Assembly (NCBI GenBank): GCA_002104895.1
Contig: MCFG01000156.1
Location: 122,501-132,500, forward strand
From: Anaeromyces robustus
Lineage: Eukaryota; Neocallimastigomycota; Neocallimastigomycetes; Neocallimastigales; Neocallimastigaceae
Reading direction: 5' to 3'
DNA: 10,000 nucleotides
The translations under genes and the position numbers were made by a program. Positions 1 through 9,648 of the stretch are shown here, piece after piece. A model generated the notes under the pieces. That model did no database searches and was not told the origin of the DNA. It was given only the letters and a program-made list of their open reading frames with translations. Each line of letters opens with the position of its first letter. The first letter of the stretch is position 1.

Positions 1-83
1 TTTTCTATTTCTTATAACACTTATTAAATTATATAAAAACAGTAAAAAAAAAATAACTTATTTTCTATTTCTTATAACACTTA
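1..83 (+). repeat. 23-bp direct repeat, 60-bp period
   Basis: Bases 1-23 and 61-83 are identical (both begin TTTTCTATTTCTTATAACAC), separated by 37 bases of A/T sequence. The copies diverge at base 24. The unit may continue leftward out of the window, so the number of copies is unknown. Confidence 0.85.
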
Positions 84-164
84 AATATTAATATTTATAT
101 TTTATTTTACTATTTTTTTTTCTTACTTTATTTTAATTATTAATTTTTATTATTTATTTTTTAT

Positions 165-246
165 TTTGTTTTATTTTATTTTATTTTTACTTTATTTTAT
201 TTTATTTTATTTTTATTTTATTTTACTTTATTTTACTTATTTTATT
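165..246 (+). repeat. Imperfect TTTTA pentanucleotide microsatellite
   Basis: A run of TTTTA units with occasional TTTTTA or CTTTA variants. It gives a spurious Phe/Tyr/Leu-rich open frame. Confidence 0.8.
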
Positions 247-321
247 TTTTATTCTTTATGTTTTATGTTTTATTTTTCATTTTTTATTTTTCATTTTTTA
301 TTTTTTATTTTCTATTATCTA

Positions 322-324
<3 letters not shown>

Positions 325-360
<36 letters not shown>
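325..360 (+). repeat. ATT trinucleotide microsatellite
   Basis: About twelve perfect TTA/ATT units in tandem, with no interruptions. Confidence 0.9.
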
Positions 361-361
<1 letters not shown>

Positions 362-493
362 TTATTAAAAAATGCGCTATTTACAGATTGATTATAATCG
401 GTATCAGTAAATATACAAATAAAAGGAAAACAAAATATATAAAATTTTTTACAATCTCTATATAATTATTAAATATAAGTGAAATACTCTCAA

Positions 494-1936
494 TTAGTTC
501 TTATTATTACGGAGACTATTACTACGAATATTATGACCATGAGTTAATATTTTATAGTTATAAGACGTTAGAGAATCCATTTCTTTTTTATTATAAGAAG
601 TTGTAGTATAATTAATTGTTTGATTGGTCTGTTTCAACATAAATGATGATGATGATGATGGATTTCTATTATGTTCAGAAATTGTATTAAAATTGCTTCC
701 ATTATAATTATAATCAGATGTGGGACTACTAGCTTTAAATATATTTCCATTATTATTATTATAATCCATGGAAGGACTATTTCTAAATGTATTATCATTA
801 CTACTATTATCAGAGGTAGGAATGTTATAAAATTTAGAAATAGGACTTGAAGGTTTTATAAAATCCATTGAAGTTTTATTCAATCCATAAGGATCATTTG
901 GATCAAATCCATAAATTTCACTATCTTCTTTTTCTTCACTTTCTTCTTTCATACGATATTTCAATAACTTTACTTCATATTTTCTAATAATATTAGAATC
1001 TGAATTCATATGTACTAATAATAAATCCATTAAATATAAAATACCAATACCACTTTTAAATCTATCAACTGTTTTTTTTATTAATACTGGATATCCTAAT
1101 TCTACATCCGATTTTATAAACACTTTAATTGAATTAAAAAGTAAAATTGTAGAAACTATTATATATTAAATATTTATATAACATTAAATAAATAGTTTAA
1201 TATTTAAATCATATATATATATATTAGTAACCTTTATTCATCACTATAATATTTTAATTCATTTTTATTTATTATAAATTTTATTATATATATATTTACC
1301 AATTAGCATTCTAGAAAGACTGCCCTTAATAAAACCTGTTAAACCATCTTTTGATTTGTCTTTATCTTTACGTATTGATTTATAAATAATAAGAATTATT
1401 AAATAGGTTTCTATAATACCAATGGGAATATATGAACTATTATATATGTTTTCGGCTTTACGTTTATATGTTCTATCAAGATTACCATTTTTCTCATATT
1501 CTAAGTCATAGTAACTACTATATAATTGACTACATAAAATAAATATAAAAAGTAAATTGATTAATATTGTCCAAATTTTTGATTTTAAGGATTTAATATA
1601 AGACCTAATTATAATAAAATTTAAATAAACCAGGCCCCATTCACTGAACGAAAAAAATACACGTTCAATATATTTTGAATACATAAAAACCTCTTTATAT
1701 TCAAAATTAGTATCATTCGAAACTTTTACTATTGCATAAAATAATTTTGCTACTACATCAAAACTACATATTTGGTTAAGATACCTCCATGATTTATTTC
1801 CTGTACGTATACCTATTGAATAGTAAACATATGATACTAAGAGCCAAACAATAAATGGACTATAAAAATATGAATGATTAACAAGGTCTGCTAAAACTGA
1901 AATAACATTCTTAGATACTGTTGTAGGAGAATCCAT
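494..1936 (-). CDS. Two-exon multi-pass (probably 7TM) membrane protein, unknown family
   Basis: I do not recognise a named family. The spliced gene joins exon 1936..1300 to exon 1155..494 on the minus strand and gives 432 residues. The start is ATG at 1936-1934 in an A-rich context and the stop is TAA at 496-494. Hydrophobic segments fall near residues 25-43, 58-73, 95-113, 121-143, 169-187, 207-226 and 246-262. Seven passes suggest a receptor-like topology, although segments 2 and 7 are short. A basic loop (RKDKDKSK) precedes segment 6. After about residue 275 the tail is hydrophilic: an acidic Glu/Lys patch, then Ser/Asn-rich low complexity with several Ser-Pro sites and a five-Ser run encoded by a TGA-type triplet tract. 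No signal peptide is seen, and there is no Cys pair like that of class C receptors. Exon 2 has no in-frame ATG at its 5' end (the codon at 1123-1121 is GTG), which supports splicing rather than two genes. GPCR-like function is inference from topology only. Confidence 0.72.
1156..1299 (-). other. Intron of the minus-strand 7TM gene
   Basis: Donor GTAAAT begins at 1299 (minus strand) and acceptor ATAG ends at 1156, giving 144 nt. Exon 1 ends in phase 1 with G; adding TT makes GTT (Val) and the frame stays open. Without splicing, exon 1 runs into a stop at 1265. A branch-like TACTAAT lies at about 1227-1221. A second acceptor, AG at 1124-1123, follows a better pyrimidine tract and also keeps the frame, but it removes 11 residues of hydrophobic segment 6. 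I prefer the upstream acceptor because it completes that membrane segment. Confidence 0.65.
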
Positions 1937-1967
1937 TTTTATAATAATTATTTAATATATTAATATT

Positions 1968-2010
1968 CTCTTTTTTTTTTTTTTGTTTTTTTCTCTTCGT
2001 TTCTTTTCTT
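1968..2010 (-). promoter_or_regulatory. A/G-rich tract upstream of the minus-strand gene
   Basis: On the minus strand, 32-75 bases before the ATG at 1936, there is a nearly pure purine tract containing a 14-base A run. Poly(dA:dT) tracts of this kind often exclude nucleosomes in fungal promoters. Because A/T tracts are common throughout the window, a promoter role is only a positional guess. Confidence 0.3.
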
Positions 2011-2088
2011 ATATTCTTATATTTGACTGTTGATTTAATTTTTTTTTTTTTTTTACTTTTTATATTATTAATAATATATTACTATTAC

Positions 2089-2119
<31 letters not shown>
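2089..2119 (+). repeat. ATT trinucleotide microsatellite
   Basis: About ten perfect ATT units in the upstream region of the minus-strand gene. Confidence 0.85.
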
Positions 2120-2120
<1 letters not shown>

Positions 2121-2864
2121 CTTTATTATTCTTTTAAGTATTTTTTTTAAAAAATACTTATATAAAATAATAAATAAAAAGTTTGTATTGTTATATACTA
2201 TTACAAATTGTTTACATATATACTTAATATAATATTTCAATTTAATTATTTTATTTATATATTGAAATAATATCTATTATTTTTCATTAATAATAATCAT
2301 ATTAAATAAATATTTAATATATTACAAAAGTAAAAAGATTTTTTTAATTCTTCTTCGTAATTAAAAATTATTAATTTCTAAAATTGTTTTTAAAAATTTT
2401 TAAATGTATTTTAGAATTTTTTATAAAATGAAAAATTAAAAAAAATACTATTGCATATATTGAAATTTTCTAAATTTATACCGTTATTATTTCATATAAA
2501 ATTATATTTATTTATTTATCTATTATATTATATTATATTATATTATAAATTTTTATGATTAAAATTATCTTTTCATTGATATCATAAATATATATATATA
2601 TATAGATATATTTATTTCTTTTTATCTTTTTTACAAAAAAAAAAGTTTTATCTTTAAAAAAATTTATAAAAAAGCAACTTTTTCTTTTTTATATATAATT
2701 AATTGATGAAATATTAAACTTATATTAGAATAAATACAATTAATTAAATTCTATTACAATTTAAAATAATATTAATAATATACAATAATATAAATAATTA
2801 TATATTATTTTTACTGTTTCTTTTTTAAAACACTTGTTATTCAATTGTGTTACTTTAAAATAAA

Positions 2865-2917
2865 TTAATATATAAATTAATATAAAAATTAATATAAAAA
2901 TTAATATAAAAATTAAT
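2865..2917 (+). repeat. 12-bp tandem minisatellite
   Basis: Three exact copies of TTAATATAAAAA (2877-2888, 2889-2900, 2901-2912), preceded by a one-base variant (2865-2876) and followed by a partial copy. Confidence 0.85.
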
Positions 2918-3018
2918 TCAATAATAAATAGGATTGTTAAAATAATGTTACAAAAAAAATATAATTTATAATTTTTTTAAAATAATATACTTAATATATT
3001 ATAATTATATAATGTACA

Positions 3019-3418
<400 letters not shown>

Positions 3419-4235
3419 CGTTAATTATAATAAGTGAATATTAAAAAAAAAAAAAATAAAAAGAAGAAATTCTTTCTTAATATTAAAAAAAAATACATAA
3501 CAATAAATAACAATAAGAAACATATAAATTTAACGACGACCCTTCTAATTTATAAATATCAAAAAAATAAAAAAGAAAATTGTAATTACCTTTTCTATAT
3601 ACACTCCAACAAATTTTATTGTATTATATAATAAATAAATATTTTTTATTATTATTTTTTTTATGCTTATTATTTAGATATATTTTCAAAATATTTTTAA
3701 GAAATAAATAATATTGTGTTTTATACTGAATTATAAAGCAAAGCATAATAAAGCATAGTGTTATTATAATATATCACTTTCTAATAATTTAATGAAACTA
3801 TAAAAAGAAAACAGATTTATATATATAATGATTTATTCTTTAGCCATTGTTAAATAAATCAAAACAATAAAGGAATTTAAGAGGAAATTAAAGAATGTTT
3901 TTAAATATTAAAAAAATATGAATCATAATTAAATATCATTGTCACTTTATTAAATTTAATATATATATTTAATATATAATGATATAATAGATATAATTAA
4001 AATGTATACAAATAATAATTAAAATTATACAATGTTATAAAAAATATAAATACTTTTAAAGTTGTTTTTTTTTGCTATAATAATATTGATAATTCTTAAT
4101 TATTAAAAATGTTTTTCAATGCACAAAAATTTCTTTTCTTTTTTTTATCCAAAATTTTTTCTATATACCAATTTATACATTCTTGAATAATGATGTAATG
4201 AATCTAAATACCAATAAAAACATTTATAAAATATT
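3419..4235. other. Gene-free AT spacer between the two TTTA arrays
   Basis: No supported gene. The small open frame at 3434-3631 is Lys/Asn-rich and only reflects A-rich sequence. Slightly more complex patches at about 3530-3545, 3720-3765 (an AAGCATA-type motif twice) and 4100-4230 give no recognisable protein, tRNA or structured RNA. Confidence 0.65.
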
Positions 4236-4725
<490 letters not shown>

Positions 4726-5173
4726 ATATAAATTGAGAAAAAAAAAAGTTTAAAATGATTATAATAAATAACATTTTTGATATGTCTTCCATTTTGAGCT
4801 ATTTAAAAGTGGTAGACATAGATATTCCGATTATTTAATAATTAATAAAGTTTTATTACCAAAAATACAAAAAAATTATTTTATGGTAATAATAAATTTC
4901 ATATATTGGACGACAATTATTAAACTCACATTTAATTATTTGAATATTTGAATATAAATGAATAAATATAATACTATTATATATATATTCTAATATTAAA
5001 AATATATTATTTATATTCAAATACATTATGTAAAAAAAGAAAAAAAAGAAAAATTGAAATTTAAAATAAACAAAATAATAATAATCGTAAATAATCACAA
5101 TAAAATAACAAAATAGCAAATTAACAAATTTAAAAATTAATATAAATAAATAAAAAGATTATATATATATAAA
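4726..5173. other. Gene-free AT spacer immediately upstream of the receptor gene
   Basis: This should hold the promoter and 5' untranslated region of the gene starting at 5174, but no element stands out from the background. AT runs at 5159-5170 directly abut the ATG and are too close for a classical TATA box. The open frame on the minus strand at 4856-5119 is Tyr/Ile/Phe/Asn low complexity and is not credible. A less AT-rich island at 4780-4830 is noted among the rejected items. Confidence 0.6.
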
Positions 5174-5738
5174 ATGATATGGCAAAATATACTGCTCTTT
5201 ATATTTATTCAAATAAGTAATAATAATATTTCAATTAAATAAAAATTTAATATTAACTATTAATAATTAATAAGTAGATAAAAAAATAATATAATATTGT
5301 TATATACTAAATAAAATAAATATTCTTTAATTATTAGATATTTGTTATGCAATCGATATTAAAGCAGTAGCCTTCTCTTTAAATGGAGGAGGTGATTTAT
5401 ATTTACCACTCATTGACAGATTCAATAAGTTCTCACAAGAGAATAATTTAAATATAAATTTAACATTAGATTTATATACAGAAACTAATTCGACAGCTAT
5501 AGTTACTGATTATGAAGCTATGTTAGATTCACTTATTAGTAGTCCACATAATACGTATGATTTATATTTTTATGATAATATTTATTCAATAAAATTTGCA
5601 CCTTATCTAATAAATTTGAAAGAATGGCTTCCTAAAGAACATATCGATATGTATGCTCCAGGAATCGGATCACAATCTTGTGTGTCTAAAGATAAATGGG
5701 TTGGACTTGTAATTATCATCATTATTTTATAATTATTA

Positions 5739-5820
<82 letters not shown>

Positions 5821-7984
5821 TTATTATCATTGTTTGAAAATCTATTTATATACCAAAAATTTCACTAATTTCACTATATACATATATATTTACATATAGC
5901 CAATTACTATCGATTTTACAGTTTTATATTCAAATCCTACTTATTTACAGAAATATAACAAATCAATACCTAAAACTTGGAAAGATTTATTAGAAACAAG
6001 TAAAGAAATTTTAGATGAAGAAAATAAACTTGGAAATTCAAAACTTATGGGTTATAATGGATTATTTAATTGTAATTACTCAACTATATATTATATAATT
6101 ATTAAATAAGATTTAATAATAATCATTTAATAATAATATATAGATTTATAATTATTTTCATGATTGCAATATATATTAAAAAAATATTTTCTTTTTTTTT
6201 ATAATACCAATATTAATAAAAATAATGACAACTATAAACATCAAGCATTAGAAATAGGAACATGCTCAATATATGAATTCATTTACTCATTTAGGGAATC
6301 TGTCGATTCACCTTTCCCAAGTTTTCCTAGTATTGAGGCAATTGATGCATTAAAAATGATGAAAAAATTAAATGAAGAAATAGGATCAGGTTTAATAATT
6401 ATTATTTAAATTTGATATTTAAATAACAACTAATTTCACTAATTTTTGTTTTATATATATTCACTCAAATCTTTTAATTAATTAAAAAAAATAGATTCAC
6501 ATTTTCAATTTAATGATGATTATACAGCTGAAAAAATGCAGAGTGGAGATTTTATATTTATTAAGTATTGGTATTTTCCTAATATGCCATTTAATGTTAC
6601 AGCATTGCCAGGTGGTAAAGTAGGAATTTCAGGCTCATCTATTGGTGGCTTTAATATAGGTGTAAGTAATTATGTCGATGAAGATAGAAAAAAAGCAGCA
6701 GTTATTGCATTAGAATATATTACTTCTAAAGATATGCAAAAAAGAATTGTAATGGAAAATAAATTATTTTCAGGAATTCCTAGTCTATATGATGAACCTG
6801 AAGTATGTAATGTAATTGATTGTGAATTCTTTAAAAGTATTCAATTAATTGCAAGACCAACTAGTAAATCAAAAAATTATAGCTCCTATTCAGAAAAATT
6901 TAGAAAATATATTTATGAATATTTATATGGGGATAAATCTCCTGAATATGTTTTAAAAAAAATTAATGATATATCTAAATTTTATTATATTTCAACAAAT
7001 ACGGAAAATACTAATATTGGTGTTATTATGGTTATTGTAGTAGGTCTTCTTTCTATTATTATGTTATTTTCTTTAAAATTCCTTTCAATAAAACACATGA
7101 GACCTTATTTCAGATTTTTAACTGATGATTTTTGGGTTTTAACTGTTTTTGGATCATTATTAATTATGTATGCAAGTTTCACAGGATTAGGTAAAGTATC
7201 CATATTAAAATGTGAGTTAAGAACACTATTATTATCAGTTGGATTTACGATGAGTTTAATTCCCATTTTTTATCGATTAATCCTAAATTTCCCAGAGCAA
7301 AATATGATATCACATTGGGTTAGTAACAATAAATACCTCTTTTTAATCATATTCATTTTTACAGACATTTTAATTAATACTTTGGCTTTTAATTCACCTT
7401 ACACAATTGAAGATAAATTAGTTGCAGAAGGTGAAAATTTCCAAGTTTGTAAAATGACGACTTATGGAAAATTATTAAACTATTTGCTATTAATTTCTAA
7501 ATTTATTATAACCTTATGTATGCTATTTTTCATATTTATTGAATGGAATATTGAAGAATCTCGTTTAGATATTAGATATTTAAGTATTGCTATTTATATG
7601 GATGTTATATCTATTGTAGTTTTAATTATCTTTAATTGGATAGATGTAAATGATTATATAATAGCAACTATTATACCTAATGGAATATATATATTCTTTG
7701 CTGTAACAAATTATGTATTCTTCTTTAATTATAGAATTGTATTGGCATTCATGAAAAAAGATGATGATGATGATTTATTCTATAAGACCTTCAGTAAAGG
7801 AACTTCAAATTACGGAAGTACTAGTTATCTAAATAATTCAAAGAGTAACAATAATAAAGATATATCAAATAATAAAAATCAAATGTCAGATAAATTGTTA
7901 AGCTATCATTATCGAACAAATATTAATAATAGTTCTTCTTCATCTTTACTTCAATCAAATTATTCAGAAGATTCATTAAATTAG
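5174..7984 (+). CDS. Solute-binding-protein / class C GPCR-like 7TM receptor, five exons
   Basis: Exons 5174..5216, 5338..5708, 5900..6071, 6246..6389 and 6495..7984 join into 739 residues. Residues 1-19 form a signal peptide (hydrophobic core LLFIFI, likely cut after CYA). Residues about 20-410 resemble family 1 extracellular solute-binding proteins (SBP, often sugar-binding): LYLPLIDRF near 35-43, GLPITIDFTVLY near 137-148, PKTW, GTCSIYEFIYSFR, then GKVGISGSSIGGFNIGVSN and a SGIPSLYDEP end motif. NxS/T sites (N55, N65 and others) fit an extracellular domain. Seven hydrophobic segments follow at about 418-438, 455-473, 485-507, 524-542, 568-593, 605-625 and 631-655. Cys483 before TM3 and Cys562 in the loop before TM5 match the class C disulfide positions. 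The tail has a five-Asp run and Ser/Asn-rich sequence. All four introns lie in the ectodomain; the 7TM part is intronless. Likely role: plasma-membrane ligand sensing through G proteins. The ligand is unknown. Confidence 0.88.
5217..5337 (+). other. Intron 1 of the receptor gene (after signal-peptide exon)
   Basis: Donor GTAATA at 5217 and acceptor TTAG ending at 5337; 121 nt, phase 1 (A + AT gives Asn15). A branch-like TACTAAA lies at 5305-5311, 27 nt before the exon. Splicing joins the ATG and hydrophobic residues to NICYA-ID and completes a textbook signal peptide; without it the frame stops at about 5240. Confidence 0.85.
5709..5899 (+). other. Intron 2 of the receptor gene, carrying an ATT microsatellite
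   Basis: Donor GTAATT at 5709 and acceptor ATAG ending at 5899; 191 nt, phase 0. The junction restores the solute-binding-protein motif WVGL-PITIDFTVLY. A branch-like CACTAAT lies at 5863-5869, about 30 nt before the exon. Confidence 0.88.
5741..5819 (+). repeat. ATT trinucleotide microsatellite inside intron 2
   Basis: About 26 uninterrupted ATT units, starting roughly 30 bases after the splice donor. It yields poly-Ile on the plus strand and poly-Asn on the minus strand (5603-5830); neither is a real protein. Confidence 0.95.
6072..6245 (+). other. Intron 3 of the receptor gene
   Basis: Donor GTAATT at 6072 and acceptor CAAG ending at 6245; 174 nt, phase 1 (T + CA gives Ser196). The product reads GYNGLFNSLEIGTCSIYEF. 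The next two AGs (ending 6251 and 6257) would create TAA or TGA at the junction, and a TGA at 6161-6163 closes the frame upstream, so 6245 is the only acceptor in this stretch that keeps the frame. The branch site is unclear; a long T run lies at about 6190-6200. Confidence 0.75.
6390..6494 (+). other. Intron 4 of the receptor gene
   Basis: Donor GTTTAA at 6390 (weak intronic consensus but preceded by exonic CAG) and acceptor ATAG ending at 6494; 105 nt, phase 1 (G + AT gives Asp244). A branch-like CACTAAT at 6437-6443 repeats the motif seen in intron 2. The junction reads NEEIGSDSHFQFNDDYTAEK. Confidence 0.82.
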
Positions 7985-8284
7985 CATTAAAATACTTTTT
8001 TCTTATTTCTTTTTTTCCTTTTTATTATCAAATTAAAAAATTCATTAAAAAAAATAATTGTATAATAATTATTAATTTCTAACTTAATAATGTTTATTAA
8101 CATATATCTAATAACGAAATAAGAATTAAATATTTTTTCTAATATATACATATATACATATATAAAAATAATATACAAATCAAAATATTAAAAACCATTT
8201 AATAAAATTATTTTTTATTGATAATATAAATAAAACGATAAATTAAAACTTTAAATAAATAATAAAAATTTTTATTATTATAGG

Positions 8285-8302
8285 TTTTTTTTTTTTTTTT
8301 TT
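8285..8302 (+). repeat. 18-base poly(T) run
   Basis: Homopolymer of 18 T, about 300 bases after the receptor stop codon. Confidence 0.95.
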
Positions 8303-8444
8303 CCAAAGATATGAATAATATAATAATAATAATAAAGATCAAGAAAAGGAATAATAGTAATAATATAATAATGTAATGTAATATAATATAAAAAATAATA
8401 CAATATAAAAAAAATAAAAATAATAATACTTAGTGTTTAATAAT

Positions 8445-8451
<7 letters not shown>

Positions 8452-8481
<30 letters not shown>
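8452..8481 (+). repeat. TAA trinucleotide microsatellite
   Basis: About ten tandem TAA/ATA units with no interruption. Confidence 0.85.
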
Positions 8482-8484
<3 letters not shown>

Positions 8485-9648
8485 TATTTAATTACAAAAT
8501 ATCTTATAAATTACATGGGTATATAAATAATTTTAAATAAGTGGAAATTAAAATTAAAAACATTAATCCTTAAGGATAAATTTTGTACTTTAACTAAAAA
8601 AGAATATTTTAATTAATAATGGTTTTATAAATATTATTCCTAAAAATATTAAAAAAAAAAAAAAAACTAATAATTTTATTAATGAAACAAAAAATTCACT
8701 ATAATTTTAAAAAATTTTGTTTAAATTATAAATTTAATTTTATTATATAAATATAATTTATATATTTCTAAAACCTAAAATGAAATAAAATTATTATATT
8801 ATTATATTTAACCATTTATTATTAATATAAAGTGCCTAAAAGTTTATAATTATAAATTTTTTTTTTTTTTTTATGTAATGATATATCCATATTAATTTTA
8901 GTAAAAAATGAGAAAATTAAATACAATTATGTATATTTCAAATTAATTTGCATAAAGTAAAAAATAATAAATTAATAATCTTATTTATTTTTTTGTTCTG
9001 ATTATTCTTATTCTATAATAAAAAAAGAGAAAATATTATGATATGATATGATAATTTTAATTATATATTAAATATGTCAGTGAAATGAATTTTATTTTTT
9101 ATATAAATTAATCAGACCATAATCAAAATATAATATATATATTACTTATAAATAATTTATTAAGTTTAGCATTTTCTGATACTATTTATTTGTTAATTTT
9201 ATTTAACATAGTAAATAATGTGATTAGATACTTTAAATTAAAAAAAAGATAAATTTTTTGTCTTAATTGTTTAATATATTATAAAATTACTAAATTATTT
9301 AAATAAAGTTTTATAATGCATATTTTAATCGTATCAATGTATGAATAATAATAAAAAAATTTTGAAAAAAAATTGAATAATTAAAATAAAGTATATTAAT
9401 TGTCACCAATTATTAGCTTTTAATTAATATAACTTTTATAGAAAAAAAATTCCAATAATTTATTACTATTATTATTAATTTTTATTTTCTTTTGTGTTTT
9501 ATTTTCATTTTTATTTTATTTAATCAGTATATAATTTTTTCAATAAGCAATAAAAAACTCGAAACTTTTAAAAAAAAATATACAAATAAATAAATTTTTT
9601 TATTTTTCTATATAATAAACAAAAAATTATTGATCCATTACACTAAAT

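Larger units (their letters stand above)
1..493. other. Gene-free low-complexity flank downstream of the minus-strand 7TM gene
   Basis: No credible coding region is seen. The stretch holds a 23-bp direct repeat (1-23 and 61-83), a TTTTA-rich pentanucleotide tract (about 165-246) and an ATT trinucleotide tract (about 325-360). The open frame over 166-465 translates to a Phe/Tyr/Leu run that only mirrors these repeats. The part nearest 493 is presumably the 3' untranslated region and terminator of the minus-strand gene, but I see no clear polyadenylation signal that stands out from the A/T background. A slightly more complex island at about 370-420 has no interpretable coding content. Confidence 0.75.
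1937..3018. other. Gene-free AT spacer, first part of the divergent intergenic region
   Basis: No supported gene on either strand. It contains T runs (1971-1984, about 2040-2054), an ATT microsatellite (2089-2119), a TATTA tract (about 2520-2546), an AT dinucleotide run (about 2588-2604) and a 12-bp tandem repeat (2865-2917). A 9-bp inverted repeat (2233-2241 against 2261-2269, TATTTCAAT / ATTGAAATA, 19-base loop) is visible but is within chance expectation for this composition. Confidence 0.7.
7985..9648. other. Gene-free AT spacer between the tandem receptor genes
   Basis: No supported gene. It contains an 18-base T run (8285-8302), ATA/TAA microsatellites (about 8318-8334 and 8452-8481), a 12-bp perfect palindrome ATCCTTAAGGAT (8566-8577), and T or A runs near 8650 and 8860. 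The first few hundred bases should include the 3' untranslated region of the upstream receptor, and the last few hundred the promoter of the downstream one; neither has a distinctive element. The minus-strand open frame at 7987-8178 is Ile/Tyr/Asn/Lys low complexity and is not credible. Confidence 0.7.

Noticed and set aside
166-465. 99-codon Phe/Tyr/Leu-rich open frame
   Set aside because: It translates TTTTA and ATT repeats; it has no domain content and lies in the 3' flank of the minus-strand gene.
2233-2269. 9-bp inverted repeat with 19-base loop
   Set aside because: Stems of this size are expected by chance in DNA that is almost only A and T; it is not near a gene end.
3720-3780. Possible small structured RNA or tRNA
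   Set aside because: No cloverleaf, no GTTC-type T loop and no consistent stems; the repeated AAGCATA is too short to interpret.
4760-4830. Possible relic of a receptor exon on the minus strand (reads EYLCLPLLNSSKW)
   Set aside because: About 23 open codons with a vague resemblance to the LYLPL motif is too short and too weak; no flanking similarity is visible.
5520-5732. Separate gene starting at the ATG at 5520
   Set aside because: Coding similarity to the paralogue extends upstream to 5343, so this ATG (Met76) is internal.
5603-5830. Minus-strand poly-Asn open frame
   Set aside because: It is antisense to receptor exon 2 and the intron 2 ATT tract.
6164-6409. Stand-alone small gene beginning at 6164
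   Set aside because: It begins at a non-ATG codon in an intron and its C-terminal part is exon 4 of the receptor; the reading is explained by splicing.
6536-7984. Stand-alone 482-residue 7TM gene starting at 6536
   Set aside because: The frame stays open upstream to the acceptor at 6494 and the encoded sequence starts in the middle of the SBP domain, so the ATG (Met258) is internal.
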